Counted from the stretch's first letter, positions 48,481-63,240 are shown. The stretch: 64,000 bases of DNA from Tetragonia tetragonoides (GCA_038025085.1 CM076145.1:12187000-12250999), one strand, 5' to 3'. Notes: generated by a model from the letters alone, not told the origin. Made by a program: numbers and translations.

Positions 48481-49422
48481 CAACCTAAACATCCTTGGTG
48501 TAGTTTCTCACTGAATGAAGGCAAACAAAGCATTTGGGTGCTTTCTCTTAATATACAACACAAAAGAACTCAATCCCTTTCACCCTAGATGTAAGAGCTG
48601 TTAAAACGCGTAAATGCATTCAAAAGGTTGAGTTAAAGCTTGTTTGTACTTGTAAACATCCCTGGTGTAGTTTCTCACTCAAATGAATGCATACAAAGCA
48701 TTTGGGTGCTTTCTCTTAATATACAACACAAAAGAACTCAATCTCTTTCACCCTTTTCGTATGAGCTTTTAAAACGCGTAAATGCAATTAAAAGCTTGAG
48801 TTGAAGCCTTAGTTGTAAACATCCTTGGTGTAGTTTCACACTCAAATGAATTTAAACAAAGCATTTGCGAGCTTTTTCTTAATATACAACACAAAAGAAC
48901 TCAATCTCTTTTCGCCTAGTCGTAAGAGCTGTTAAAACGCGTAAATACATTCAAAAGCTTGAGTTGAAGCTTGTTTGTACTTGTAAACATCCTTGGTTAA
49001 ATTTCTCACTCAAATGAATGCAAACAAAGTATTTGGGTGCTTTCTCTTAATATACAACACAAAAGAACTCAATCTTTTTCACCCTAGTCATATGAGCTTT
49101 TAAAACGCGTAAATGCATTCAAAAGGTGGAGTTAAAGCTTGTTTATACTTGTAAACATCCTTGGTGTAGTTTCTCACTCAAATGAATGCAAACAAAGCAT
49201 TTGGGTGCTTTCTCTTAATATACAACACAAAAGAACTCAATCTCTTTCACCCTAGTTGTAAGAGCTGTTAAAATGCGTAAATGCATTCAAAAGGTGGAGT
49301 TAAAGCTTGTTTGTAGTTGTAAACATCCTTGGTGTAGTTTCTCACTTAAATGAATGCAAACAAAGCATCTGGGTGCTTTCTCTTAATATACAATGCAGAA
49401 GAACTCAATCTCTTTCACCCTA
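48481..49422 (+). repeat. Forward satellite block right of the retroelement
   Basis: About 5.5 forward monomers between the truncated LTR and the start of the A' match. One monomer near 48785-48815 is shortened (GAAGCCTTAGTTGTAAACATC). The counterpart of this block, if present in segment A, lies left of the window. Confidence 0.88.
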
Positions 49423-51120
49423 ATCGTAAAAGCTGTTAAAACGCATAAATGCATTCAAAAGCTAAAGTTTAAGCTTGTTTGTACTTGTAAACATCCTAGG
49501 TGTAGTTTCACACTCAAATGAATGCAAACAAATTATTTGGATGCTTTCTCTTAATATACAACACAAAAGAACTCAACTCTCTTTCACCCTACTCGTTTAA
49601 GCTTTTAAAACGCGTAATTGCATTCAAAAGCTTGAGTTGAAGCTTGTTTGTACTTTAAAACAATCTTTATGTAGTTTCATACTCAAATGAATCCAAACAA
49701 AGTATTTGGATCATTACATGTAAACATCGTTGGTGTAGTTTCTCACACAAATGAATGCATACAAAGCAACCAAAAGCTTTGTTTGCTTTCATTTGAGTGA
49801 GAAACTTAACCAAGGATGTTTACAAGTACAAACAAGCTTCAACTCAAACTTTTGAATGCATTTACGCGTTTTAAAAGCTCATACGAGTAGGGTGAAAGAG
49901 ATTTGAGTTCTTTTGGGTTGTATATTAAGAGAAAGCAACCAAATGCTTTGTTTGCATTCATTTGAGTGAGAAACTACACCAAGGATGTTTACAAGTACAA
50001 ACAAGCTTTAACTCCACCTTTTTAATGCATTTACGCGTTTTAACAGCTCTTACATCTAGGGTGAAAGAGATTGAGTTCTTTTGTGTTGTATATTAAGAGA
50101 AATCACACAAATTCTTTGTTTGCATTTATTTGAGTGAGAAACTACACCAAGGATGTTTACAAGTACAAACAAGCTTCAACTGAAGCTTTTTATTGCATTT
50201 AAGCATTTTAACAGCTCTTACGACTAGGGTGAAAGAGATTGAGTTCTTTTGTGTTGTATATTAAGAGAAAGCACACAAATGCTTTGTTTGCATTCATTTG
50301 ATTGTGAAACTACACCAAGGATGTCTACAAGTACATACAAGCTTCAACTCAAGCTTTTGAATGCATTTACGCGTTTTAAAAGCTCATATGACTAGGGTGA
50401 AAAAGATTGAGTTCTTTTGTGTTGTATTTTAAGAGAAAGCACCCAAATCCTTTGTTTGCATTCATTTGAGTGAGAAACTACACCTAGGTTGCAAATGAAT
50501 GCAAGCAAAGCTTTTGGGTGCTTTCTCGGAATATACAACACAAAAGAACTCAATCTCTTTCACCCTAGTCGTATGAGGTTTTAAAACGCGTATATGCATT
50601 CAAAAGCTTAAGTTGAAGCTTGTTGGTACTTGTAAACATTCTTGGTGTAGTTTCTCCCTCAAATGAATACAAACAAAGCATTTGGGTGCTTTCTCTTAAT
50701 ATACAACACAAAAGAACTCAATCTCTTTCACCCTAGATGTAAGAGCTGTTAAAACGCGTAAATGCATTCAAAAGGTGGAGTTAAAGCTTGTTTGTACTTG
50801 TAAACATCCTTGGTGTAGTTTCTCAGTCAAATGAATGCTAACAAAGTATTTGGATGCTTTCTCTTTATATACCACACAAAAGAACTCAATCTTTTTCACC
50901 CTAGTCATATGAGCTTTTAAAACGCGTAAATGTATTCAAAAGGTGGAGTTAAAGCTTGTTTGTACATGTAAACATCCTTGATGTAGTTTCTCACTCAAAT
51001 GAATGCAAACAAAGCATTTGTGTGCTTTCTCTTAATATACAACACAAAAGAACTCAATCTCTTTCACCCTAGTCGTAAGAGCTGTTAAAATGCTTTTGAA
51101 TGCATTTACGCGTTTTAAAA

Positions 51121-51176
51121 CTCAAACCCGTAAAAAGCCTTTTGTAAATCCATTACACCAATCCTAGTACTTATCA
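51121..51176. other. Non-satellite patch 1, A' copy
   Basis: Same sequence as 1683-1738 (CCCGTAAAAAGCCTTTTGTA and following), no difference noticed. Confidence 0.7.
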
Positions 51177-51501
51177 GAAACTCAATCTCTTTTCGCCTAG
51201 TCGTAAGAGCTGTTAAAACGCGTAAATGTATTCAAAAGCTTGAGTTGAAACTTGTTTGAACTTGTAAACATCCTTGGTGTAGTTTCTCACTCAAATTAAT
51301 GCAAAGAAAGCATTTGGGTGCTTTCTCTTAATATGAAACACAAAAGACCTCAACTCTTTCACCCTAGTCGTAACAGCAGTTAAAACGCGTAAATACATTC
51401 AAAATTTTGAGTTGAAGCTTGTTTGTACTTGTAAACATCCGTGGTGTAATTTCTCACTTAAATAAATGCAAACAAAGCATTTGGGTGCTTTCTCTTAATA
51501 T

Positions 51502-51690
51502 CACCCATTTTTAAATGAATGCTTTGAAAACACAAAGAGGAAATATGTGTTCAAACGTGATATTTGGATGCTTTTGATTAATATTCATGTGAGGAGATGC
51601 ATGTTTTATTATTGGTTATTGAACGAAAATTATGTTAATAATTGTTCAATTGGATATAGCTCGAAATTGCTATTTTGTATCATGTTAGTA
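51502..51690. other. Non-satellite patch 2, A' copy
   Basis: Counterpart of 2063-2253. It has GTGAGGAGATG where the first copy reads GTGAGTGAGATG, so the incidental frame differs (82 codons at 51547-51795). The loss of frame between copies argues against a coding role. Confidence 0.7.
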
Positions 51691-54575
51691 ACCCTAGATG
51701 TAAGAGCTGTTAAAACGCGTAAATGCATTCAAAAGGTGGAGTTAAAGCTTGTTTGTACTTGTAAACATCCTAGGTGTAGTTTCACACTCAAATGAATGCA
51801 AACAAAGTATTTGGATGCTTTCTCTTAATATACAACACAAAAGAACTCAAATCTCTTTCATCCTACTCGTATAAGCTTTTAAAACGCGTAAATGCATTCA
51901 AAAGCTTGAGTTAAAGCTTGTTTGTACTTGTAAACATCCTAGGTGCAGTTTCACACTCAAATGTATCCAAACAAAGTATTTGGATGCATTCTCTTAATAT
52001 ACAACGCAAAAGAAACTACACCAAGGATGTTTGCATTCATTTGAGTTAGAAACTACACCAAGGATGTTTACAAGTACAAACAAGCTTTAACTTCACCTTT
52101 TGAATGCATTTACGCGTTTTAAAAGCTCATATGACTAGGGTGAAAAAGATTGAGTTCTTTTGTGTTGTATATTAAGAGAAAGCACCCAAATGCTTTGTTT
52201 GCATTCATTTGAGTGAGAAACTTAACCAAGGATGTTTACAAGTACAAAAAAGCTTCAACTCAAGCTTTTGCATGTATTTACGCGTTTTAACAGCTCTTAC
52301 GATTAGAATGAAAAAGATTGAGGTCTTTTGTGTTGTATATTAAGAGAAAGCACTCAAATGCTTTGTTTGCATTCATTTGAGTGAAAAACTACACCAAGGA
52401 TGTTTACAAGTACAAACAAGCTTTAACTCCACCTTTTGCATGCATATACGCGTTTTAAAACCTCATACGACTAGGGTGAAAGAGATTGAGTTCATTTGTG
52501 TTGTATTTTCAGAGAAAGCACCCAAAAGCTTTGTTTGCATTCATTGGAGTGAGAAACTACACCAAGGATGTTTACAAGTTCAAACAAACTTCAACTCAAA
52601 ATTTTGAATGTATTCACAATCAAATGAATGCAAATAAAGCATTTGGGTGCTTTCTCTTAATATACAACACAAAAGACCTCAATCTCTTTCACGCTAGTCG
52701 TATGAGGTTTTAAAACGCGTAAATTCTTTCAAAAGCTTGAGTTGAAGCTTGTTTGTACTTGTAAACATCCTTGGTGTAGTTTCTCACTCCAATGAATGCA
52801 AACAAAGCTTTTGGGTGCTTTCTCTGAAAATACAACACAAAAGAACTCAATCTCTTTCACCCCCGTCGTATGAGGTTTTAAAACGCGTATATTCATTCAA
52901 AAGCTTAAGTTGTACTTGTAAACATCTTTGGTGTAGTTTCTCACTCAAATGAATACAAAGAAAACATTTGGGTGCGTTCTCTTAATAAACAACACAAAAG
53001 AACTCAATCTCTTTCACCCTTGTCGTATGAGCTTTTAAAACGTTTAAATGCATTTAAAAGCATGAGTTCAAGCTTGTTTGTAGTTGTAAACATCCTTGGG
53101 GTAATTTCACACTCAAATGAATGTAAACAAAGCATTTGGATGCTTTCTCTTAATATACAACACAAAAGACCTCAATCTCTTTCACCCTAATCGTAAGAGC
53201 TGTTAAAACGCGTAAATACATTAAAAAGCTTGAGTTGAAGCTTGTTTGTACTTGTAAACATCCTTGGTTAAGTTTCTCACTCAAATGAATGCAAACAAAG
53301 CATTTGGGTGCTTTCTCTTAATATACAACACAAAAGAACTCAATCTTTTTCACCCTAGTCATATGAGCTTTTAAAACGCGTAAATGCATTCAAAAGCTTG
53401 AGTTGAAGCTTGTTTGTACTTGTAACATTCTTGGTGTAGTTTCTCACTGAAATGAATGCAAAGAAAGCTTTTGGTTGCTTTCTCTTAAAATACAACACAA
53501 AAGAACTCAATCTTTTTCACCCAAGTCATATGAGCTTTTAAAACGCGTAAATGCATTCAAAAGCTTGAGTTGAAGCTTGTTTGTACTTGGAAACATCCTA
53601 GGTGTAGTTTCACACTCAAATGAATGCAAACAAAGCATTTGGGTGCTTTCTCTTAATATACAACACAAAAGACCTCAATCTCTTTCACCCTAGATGTAAG
53701 AGCTGTTAAAACGCGTAAATGCATTCAAAAGGTGGAGTTAAAGCTTGTTGTACTTGTAAACATCTTTGGTGTGCATTCTCACTCAAATGAATGCAAACAA
53801 ACAAGCTTTTGAATGCATTTACGCTTTGTTTGCATTCATTGGAGTGAGAAACTACACCAAGGATGTTTACAAGTACAAACAAGCTTTAACTCAAAATTTT
53901 GAATGTATTCACAATCAAATGAATGCAAATAAAGCATTTGGGTGCTTTCTCTTAATATACAACACAAAAGACCTCATTCTCTTTCACCCTAATCGTAAGA
54001 GCTGTTAAAACGCGTAAATACATTCAAAAGCTTGAGTTGAAGCTTGTTTGTACTTGTAAACATCCTTGGTGAAGTTTCTCACTCAAATGAATGCAAACAA
54101 AGCATTTGTGTACTTTCTCTTAATATACAACACAAAAGAACTCAATCTCTTTCACCCTAGTCGTAAGAGCTGTTAAAACGCGTAAATACATTCAAAAGCT
54201 TGAGTTGAAGCTTGTTTGTACTTGTAAACATCCTAGGTGCAGTTTCACACTCAAATGTATCCAAACAAAGTATTTGGATGCTTTCTCTTAGTGTACAACA
54301 CAAAAGAACTCAAATCTCTTTCACCCTACTCGTATGAGCTTTTAAAACGCGTAAATGCATTCAAAAGCTTGTTTGTAAATGCATACAATTTCAGTGAGAA
54401 ACTACACCAAGGATGTTTACAAGTACAAACAAGCTTTAACTCCTCCTTTTGAATGCATTTACGCGTTTTAAAAACTCAAGCTTTTGCACCCTAGGATGTT
54501 TACAAATATCTTGAGTTGAAGCTTGTTTGTACTTGTAAATATCCTTGGTTAAGTTTCTCACTCAAATGAATGTTT

Positions 54576-54602
54576 ACCCCATGCGCTTCCCTCCCGACAA
54601 TG

Positions 54603-54647
<45 letters not shown>

Positions 54648-54949
54648 ATCGAGATACTTTTTCGTTATCGGTCTCTCGCCAGTATTTAGCCTTGGACGGA
54701 ATTTACCGCCCGCTTAGGGCTGCATTCCCAAACAACCCGACTCGGCGACATCGCCTCGTGGTGCAACAGGGTCTGGGCACGACGGGGCTCTCACCCTCTC
54801 TGGAATCCCTTTCCAGGGGACTTGGGCCCGGTCCGCCGCAGAGGACGATTCTCCAGACAACAATTCGGACAGCGTGGCCGCCCGATTTTAAAGCTGGGCT
54901 CTTCCCAGTTCGCTCGCCGCTACTAGGGGAATCCTTGTAAGTTTCTCTT
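54576..54949 (-). pseudogene. 25S rRNA gene fragment, copy 2
   Basis: Copy of 5141-5514 at offset 49435, with the same two joints to satellite, so it was duplicated together with the surrounding array. I count seven substitutions between the copies over about 370 bp and no indels. Changes at sites normally fixed in rRNA fit neutral drift. Copy 2 has GCTCGCCG and GATTCTCC where copy 1 has GCTCACCG and GATTATCC. Confidence 0.93.
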
Positions 54950-56699
54950 CAAAAGCTTAAATGCAATAAAAAGATTGAGTTCTTTTGTGTTGTATTTTAA
55001 GAGAAAGCACCCAAATGCTTTGTTTGCATTCATTTGAGTGTGAAACTACCCCAAGGATGTTCACAACTACAAACAAGCTTGAACTCAAGCTTTTGAATGC
55101 ATTTAAGCGTTTTAAAAGCTCATACGACAAGGGTGAAAGAGATTGAGTTCTTTTGTGTTGTATATTAAGAGAACGAACCCAAATGTTTTCTTTTGAATTC
55201 ATATACGCGTTTTAAAACCTCATACGACTAGGGTGAAAGAGATTGAGTTCTTTTGTGTTGTATTTTCAGAGAAAGCACCCAAAAGCTTTGTTTGCATTCA
55301 TTGGAGTGAGAAACTACACCAAAGATGTTTACAAGCACAAACAAGCTTTAACTCCACCTTTTGAATGCATTTACGCATTTTAACAGCTCTTACAACTAGG
55401 GTGAAAGAGATTGAGTTCTTTTGTCTTGTATATTAAGAGAAATCACCCAAATGGTTTGTTTGCACTCATTTGAGTGAGAAACTACATCAAGGATGTTTAC
55501 AATTACAAACAAGTTTCAACTCAAGCTTTTGAATGCATTTACGCGTTTTAACAGCTCTTACGACTAGGCGAAGAGAGATTGAGTTCTTTTATGTTGTATA
55601 TTAAGAAAAAGCTCGCAAATGCTTTGTTTGCATCCATTTGAGTGAGAAACTACACCAAGGATGTTTACAAGTACAAACAAGCTTCAACTCAAGCTTTTGA
55701 ATGAATTTACGCGTTTTAAAAGCTCATATGACTAGGGTGAAAAAGCTTGAGTTCTTTTCTGTTGTATATTAAGAGAAAGCATCCAAAAGCTTTGTTTGCA
55801 TTCATTGGAGTGAGAAAGTCAATCTCTTTTGTGTTTACAAGTACAAACAAGCTTCAACTCAAGCTTAAGAGAAAGCACCCAAATGCTTTGTTTGCATTCA
55901 TTTGAGTGTGAAACTACCCCAAGGATGTTTACAACTACAATCAAGCTTGAACTCAAGCTTTTGAATGCATTTAAGCATTTTAAAACTTCATACGAAAAGG
56001 GTGAAAAAGATTGAGTTCCTTTGTGTTGTATATTAAGAGAACGCACCCAAATGTTTTCTTTGCATTCATTTGAGTGAAAAACTATACCAAAGATGTTTAC
56101 AAGTACCAACAAGCTTCAACTTAAGCTTTTGAATGTATTTACGCGTTTTAACAGCTCTTACGACTAGGGTGAAAGAGATTGAGTTCTTTTCTGTTGTATA
56201 TTAAGAGAAAGCACACAAATGCTTTATTTGCATTCATTTGATTGTGAATACATTCAAAATTTTGAGTTGAAGCTTGTTTGTACTTGTAAACATCCTTGGT
56301 GTAGTTTCTCACTCCAATGAATGCAAACAAAGCTTTTCGGTGCTTTCTCTGAAAATACAACACAAAAGAACTCAATCTCTTTCACCCTAGTCGTAAGAGC
56401 TGTTAAAACGCGTAAATGCATTCAAAAGGTGGAGTTAAAGCTTGTTTGCACTTGTAAACATCCTTGGTGTAGTTTCTCACTCAAATGAATGCAAACAAAG
56501 CATTTGGTTGCTTTCTCTTAATATACAACACAAAAGACCTCAATCTCTTTCACCCTAGTCATATGAGCTTTTAAAACGCGTAAATGCATTCAATAGCTTG
56601 AGTTGAAGCTTGTTTGTACTTGTAAACATTCTTGGTGTAGTTTCTCACTGAAATGAATGCAAACAAAGCTTTTGGTTGCTTTCTCTTAAAATACAACAC

Positions 56700-59600
56700 A
56701 AAAGAACTCAATCTTTTCACCCTAGTCATATGAGCTTTTAAAACGCGTAAATGCGTTCAAAAGCTTGAGTTGAAGCTTGTTTGTACTTGTAAACATTCTT
56801 GGTGTAGTTTCTCACTCAAATGAATGCAAACAAAGCATTTGTGTGATTTCTCTTAATGTACAACAAAAAAGAACTCAATCTCTTTCACCCTAGTTGTAAG
56901 AGCTGTTAAAATGCGTAATTGCATTCAAAAGGTTGAGTTAAAGCTTGTTTGTACTTGTAAACATCCTTGGTGTAGTTTCTCCCTCAAATGAATGCAAACA
57001 AAGCATTTGGGTGCTTTCTCTTAATATACAACACAAAAGAGCTCAATCTCTTTCGCCCTAGATGTAAGAGCTGTTAAAACGCGTAAATGCATTCAAAAGG
57101 TGGAGTTAAAGCTTTTTTGTACTTGTAAAAATCCTTGGTGTAGTTTCTCACTCAAAAGAATGCAAACAAAGTATTTGGATGCATTCTCTTAATATACAAC
57201 ACAAAAGAACTCAAATCTCTTTCACCCTACTCGTATGAGCTTTCAAAAAGCGTAAATGCATTCAAAAGCTTGAGTTGAAGCTTGTTTGTACTTGTAAACA
57301 TCCTAGGTGCAGTTTCACACTCAAATGTATCCAAACAAAGTATTTGGATGCTTTCTCTTAATGTACAACACAAAAGAACTCAAATCTTTTTCACCCTACT
57401 CGTATGAGCTTTTCAAACGCGTAAATGCATTCAAAAGTTTGAGTTGAAGCATGTTTGTACATTTAAAACATTCTAGGTGTAGTTTCATACTCAAAATTTT
57501 ACGAGTACAAACACGCTTCAACTCAAATGAATGCAAACAAAGGCTTTGTGTGATTTCTCTTAATATATAACACAAAAGACCTCAATCACTTTCACCGTAG
57601 ATGTAAGAGCTGTTAAAACGCGTAAATGCATTCAAAAGGTGGAGTTAAAGCTTGTTTGTACATGTAAACATCCTTGGTGTAGTTGCTCACTCAAATGAAT
57701 GCAAACAAAGCATTTGGGTGCTTTCTCTTAATATACAACACAAAAGACCTCAATCTCTTTCACCCTAGTCATATGAGCTTTTGAAACGCGTAAATACATT
57801 CAAAAGCTTGAGTTGAAGCTTGTTGGTACTTGTAAACATCTTTGGTGTAGTTTGTCACTCAAATGAATGCAAAGAAAACATTTGGGTGCGTTGTCATAAT
57901 ATACAACACAAAAGAACTCAATCTCTTTCACCCTTGTCGTATGAGCTTTTAAAACGCTTAAATGCATTCAAAAGCTTGAGTTCAAGCTTGTTTGTAGTTG
58001 TAAACATCCTTGGGGTAGTTTCACACTCAAATGAATGTAAACAAAGCATTTGCGAGCTTTTTCTTAATATACAACACAAAAGAACTCAATCTCTTTTCGC
58101 CAAGCCGTAAGAGCTGTTAAAACGCGTAAATGCATTCAAAAGCTTGAGTTGAAACTTGTTTGTACTTGTAAACATCCTTGGTGTAGTTTCTCACTGAAAT
58201 GAATGCAAACAAAGCATTTGGGTGCTTTCTCTTAATATACAACACAAAAGAACTCAATCTCTTTCACCCTAGATGTAAGAGCTGTTAAAACGCGTAAATG
58301 CATTCAAAAGGTTGAGTTAAAGCTTGTTTGTACTTGGAAACATCCTTGGTGTAGTTTCTCACACAAATGAATGCAAACAAAGCATTTGGGTGCTTTCCCT
58401 TAATATACAACACAAAAGACCTCAATCTCTTTCACCCTAGATGTAAGAGCTGTTAAAACGCGTAAATGCATTCAAAAGGTGGAGTTAAAGCTTGTTTGTA
58501 CTTGTAAACATCTTTGGTGTAGTTTCTCACTCAAATGAATGCAAACAAAGCGCAAATGCATTCAAAAGGTAGAGTTAAAGCTTGTTTGTACTTGTAAACA
58601 TCCTTGGTTTAGTTTCTCACTCAAATGAATGCAAACAAAGCATTTGGGTGCTTTCCCTTAATATACAACACAAAAGAACTCAATCTCTTTTCGCCTAGTC
58701 GTAAGAGCTGTTAAAACACGTAAATGCATTCAAAAGCTTGAGTTGAAGCTTGTTTGTACTTGTAAACATCCTAGGTGTATTTTCGCACTCAAATGAATGC
58801 AAACAAAGTTATTGGATGGTTTCTCTAAATATACAACACAAAAGAACTCCAATCTCTTTCGCCCTACTCGTAAGAGCTTTTAAAACGCGTAAATGCATTC
58901 AAAAGCTTGAGTTGAAGCTTGTATGTACTTGTAAACATCCTTGGTGTAGTTTCACACTCAAATGAATGCAAACAAAGTAAATGGATGGTTTTGTCTTAAT
59001 ATACAACACAAAAGAACTCCAGTTTTGAGTAGGGTGAAAGAGATTTGAGTTCTTTTGTGTTGTATATTAAGAGAAAGCATCCAAATACTTTGTTTGCATT
59101 CATTTGAGTGTGAAACTACACCTAGGATGTTTACAAGTACAAACAAGCTTAAACTCAAGCTTTTGAATGCATTTACGCGTTTTAACTGCTCTAACGATTA
59201 GGGTGAAAGAGATTGAGTTCTTTTGTGTTGTATAGTAAGAGAAAGCACGCAGATGTTTGCATTCATTTCAGTTAGAAACTACACCAAGGATGTTTACAAG
59301 AACAAAAGACCTTCAACTCAAGCTTTTGAAAGCATTTACGCGTTTTGAATGCATTTACGCGTTTTAACAGCTCTTACGACTAGGGTGAAAGAGATTGAGT
59401 TCTTTTGTGTTGAAAATTAAGAATGCACCCAGATGCATTTGCATTCATTTAAGTGAGAAACTACACCAAGGACGTTTACAAGTACAAACAAGCTTCAGCT
59501 TAAGCTTTTGAATGCATTTACGCGTTTTGACAGCTCTTACGACTAGGGTGAAAGAACTCAATCTCTTTTCGCCTAGCTGTAAGAGCTGTTAAAACGCGTA

Positions 59601-62600
59601 AATGCATTCAAAAGCTTGACTTGAAACTTGTTTGAACTTGTAAACATCCTTGGTGTAGTTTCTCACTCAAATTAATACAAAGAGCTCAACTCTTTCACCC
59701 TAGTCGTAAGAGCTGTTAAAACGCGTAAATACATTCAAAATTTTGAGTTGAAGCTTGTTTCTACTTGTAAACATCCTTGGTGTAGTTTCTCACTCAAATA
59801 AATGCAAACAAAGCATTTGGGTGCTTTCTCTTAATATACAACAGAAAAGAACTCAATCTGTTTCACCCTAGTCGTATGAGGTTTTAAAACGCGTAAATGC
59901 TTTCAAAAGCTTGAGTTGAAGCTTGTTTGTACTTGCAAACATCATTGGTGTAGTTTCTCCCTCAAATGAATGCAAACAAAGCATTTGGGTGCTTTCTCTT
60001 AATATACAACACAAAAGAACTCAATCTCTTTCACCCTAGATGTAAGAGGTGTTAAAACGCGTAAATGCATTCAAAAGGTTGAGTTAAAGCTTGTTTGTAC
60101 TTGGAAACATCCTTGGTGTAGTTTCTCACACAAATGAATGCAAACAAAGCATTTGGGTGCTTTCTCTTAATATACAACACAAAAGACCTCAATCTCTTTC
60201 ATTCTAGATGTAAGAGCTGTTAAAACGCGTAAATGCATTCAAAAGGTGGAGTTAAAGCTTGTTTGTACTTGTAAACATCCTTGGTGTAGTTTCTCACTCA
60301 AATGAATGCAAACAAAGCATTTGGGTGCTTTCTCTTAATATACAACACAAAAGAACTCAATCTCTTTCACCCAAGTCATATGAGCTTTTAAAACGCGTAA
60401 ATACATTCAAAAGCTTGAGCTGAAGCTTGTTGGTACTTGTAAACATCTTTGGTGTAGTTTCTCACTCAAATGAATGCAAAGGAAACATTTGGGTGCGTTG
60501 TCTTAATATACAACACAAAAGAACTCAATCTCTTTCACCCTTGTCGTATGAGCTTTTAAAACGCTTAAATGCATTCAAAAGCTTGAGTTCAAGCTTGTTT
60601 GTAGTTGTAACCATCCTTGGGGTAGTTTCACACTCAAATGAATGTAAACAAAGCATTTGCGAGCTTTTTATTAATATACAACACAAAAGAACTCAATCTC
60701 TTTCACCCTAGTTGTAAGAGCTGTTAAAATGCGTAAATGCACTCAAAAGCTTGAGTTGAAGCTTGTTTGTACTTGTAAACATCCTCGGTGTAGTTTCTCA
60801 CTCAAATGAATGCAAACAAAGCATTTGGGTGCTTTCTCTTAATATACAACACAAAAGAACTCAATCTCTTTCACCCTAGATGTAAGAGCTGTTAAAACGC
60901 GTAAATGCATTCAAAAGGTGGAGTTAAAGCTTGTTTGTACTTGTAAACATCCTTGGTGTACTTTCTCACTCAAATGAATGCTAACAAAGCATTTGGGTGC
61001 TTTCTCTTAATATACAACACAAAAGACCTCAATCTCTTTCACCCTAGTCGTATGAGGTTTTAAAACGCGTAAATGCTTTCAAAAGATAGAGTTGAAGCTT
61101 GTTTGTACTTGTAAACATCCTTGGTGTAATTTCTCACTCAAATTAATGCAAAGAAAGCATTTGGGTGCTTTCTCTTAATATACAACACAAAAGAACTCAA
61201 TCTCTTTCAACCTAGATGTAAGAGCTGTTAAAACGCGTAAATGCATTCAAAAGGTGGAGTTAAAGCTTGTTTGTACTTGAAAACATCCTTGGTGTAGTTT
61301 CTCACTCCAATGAATGCAAACAAAGCTTTTGGGTGCCTTCTCTGAAAATACAACACAAAAAGAACTCAATCTCTTTCACCCTAGTCGTAAGAGCTGTTAA
61401 AACGTGTAAATGCATTCAAAAGGTGGAGTTAAAGCTTGTTTGTACTTGTAAACATCCTTGGTGTAGTTTCTCCCTCAAATGAAAGCAAACAAAGCATTTG
61501 GGTGCTTTCTCTTAATATACAACACATAAGAACTCAATCTCTTTCACCCAAGTCGTATGAGGTTTTAAAACGCGTATATGCATTCAAAAGCTTAAGTTTA
61601 GTTTCTCACCATTTTACCTATTAGGGTGAAAGAGATTGAGTTCTTTTGTGTTGTAATTTTACGAGTTAAAGCTTGTTTGTACTTGTAAACATCCTTGGTG
61701 TAGTTTCTCCCTCAAATATACAACACAAAAGAACTCAATCTCTATCACCCTAGTCATAGGAGCTGTGAAAACGCGTAAATGCATTCAAAAGCTTGAATTT
61801 AAGCTTGTTTGTACTCGTAAACATCCTAGGTGTAGTTTCACACTCAAATGAATGCAAACAAAGTATTTGGATGCTTTCTCTTAATATACAACACAAAATA
61901 ACTCAAATCTCTTTCACCCTACTCGTATAAGCTTTTAAAACGCGTAAATGCATTCAAAAGCTTGATTTGAAGCTTGTTTGTACTTGTAAACATCCTTGGT
62001 GTTGTTTCTCACTCCAATGAATGCAAACAAAGCTTTTGGGTGCTTTCTCTGAAAATACAACACAAAAGAACACAATCTCTTTCACCCTAGATGTAAGAGC
62101 TGTTAAATCGCGTAAATGCATTCAAAAGGTGGAGTTAAAGCTTTGTTTGCATTCATTGGAGTGAGAAACTACACCAAGGATGTTTACAAGTACAAACAAG
62201 CTTCAACTCAAGCTTTTGAATGTATTTACGCGTTTTAAAAGCTCATATGACTAGGGTGAAAAAGATTGAGTTTTTTTGTGTTGTATTTTAAGAGAAAGCA
62301 ACCAAAAGCTTTGTTTGCATTCATTTCAGTGAGAAACTACACCAAGAATGTTTACAAGTACAAAAAAGCTTCAACTCAACCTTTTCAATGCATTTACACG
62401 TTTTAAAAGCTCATATGACTAGGGTGAAAAAGATTGAGGTCTTTTTTGTTGTATATTAAGAGAACGCACCCAAATGTTTTGTTGCATTCATTTCATTGAG
62501 AAACTACACCAAGAATGTTTACAAGTACAAACAAACTTCAACTCAAGCTTTTGAATGCATTTACGCGTTTTAAAAGCTCATATGACTAGGCTGAAAGAGA

Positions 62601-63240
62601 TTGCGTTCTTTTGTGTTGTATATTAAGAGAAAGCACCCAAATGCTTTGTTTACATTAATTTGAGTGTGAAACTACCCCAAGGATGTTTACAACTACAAAC
62701 AAGCTTGAACTCAAGCTTTTGAATGCATTTAAGCGTTTTAAAAGCTCATACGACAAGGGTGAAAGAGATTCAGTTCTTTTGTGTTGTATTTTAAGAGAAC
62801 GCACCCAAATGCTTTGTTTGCATTCATTTGAGTGAGAAACTTAACCAATGATGTTTAGAACGCGTAAATGCACCCAAACCCTAGATGTAAGAGCTTTTAA
62901 AACGCGTAAATATATTCAAAAGCTTGAGTTGAAGCTTGTTTGTACTTGTAAACATTCTTGGTATAGTTTCTCACTCACCCAAATGCTTTGTTTGCATTCA
63001 TTTGAGTGAGAAACTACACCAAGGATGTTTACAAGTACAAACAAGCTTTAACTCCACCTTTTGAATGCATTTGCGCGTTTTAAAAGCTCATATGACTAGG
63101 GTGAAAAAGATTGAGTTCTTTTGTGTTGTACATTAAGAGAAAGCACCCAAATGCTTTGTTTGCATTCATTTGAGTGAGAAACTTAACCAAGGATCTTTAC
63201 AAGTACAAACAAATGCTTTTGAAAGCTTGAGTTGAAGTAC
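56700..63240. repeat. Third copy of the 7.8-14.7 kb core
   Basis: Within A', this region is the third instance of the core also found at 7835-14750 and 23955-30500. It lacks the variants private to the other two (it reads ACTCAAATCT where they read ACTAAAATCT). It retains the 20-bp stretch that is deleted at 8590. The reverse scrap marker is at about 61600-61665 as TCACCATTTTACCTATTAGG. Confidence 0.85.

Noticed and set aside
51547..51795. Small gene in patch 2 (82 codons)
   Set aside because: The other copy (2155-2358) has a different frame start because of small indels, half of the peptide is satellite, and no promoter or domain is visible.
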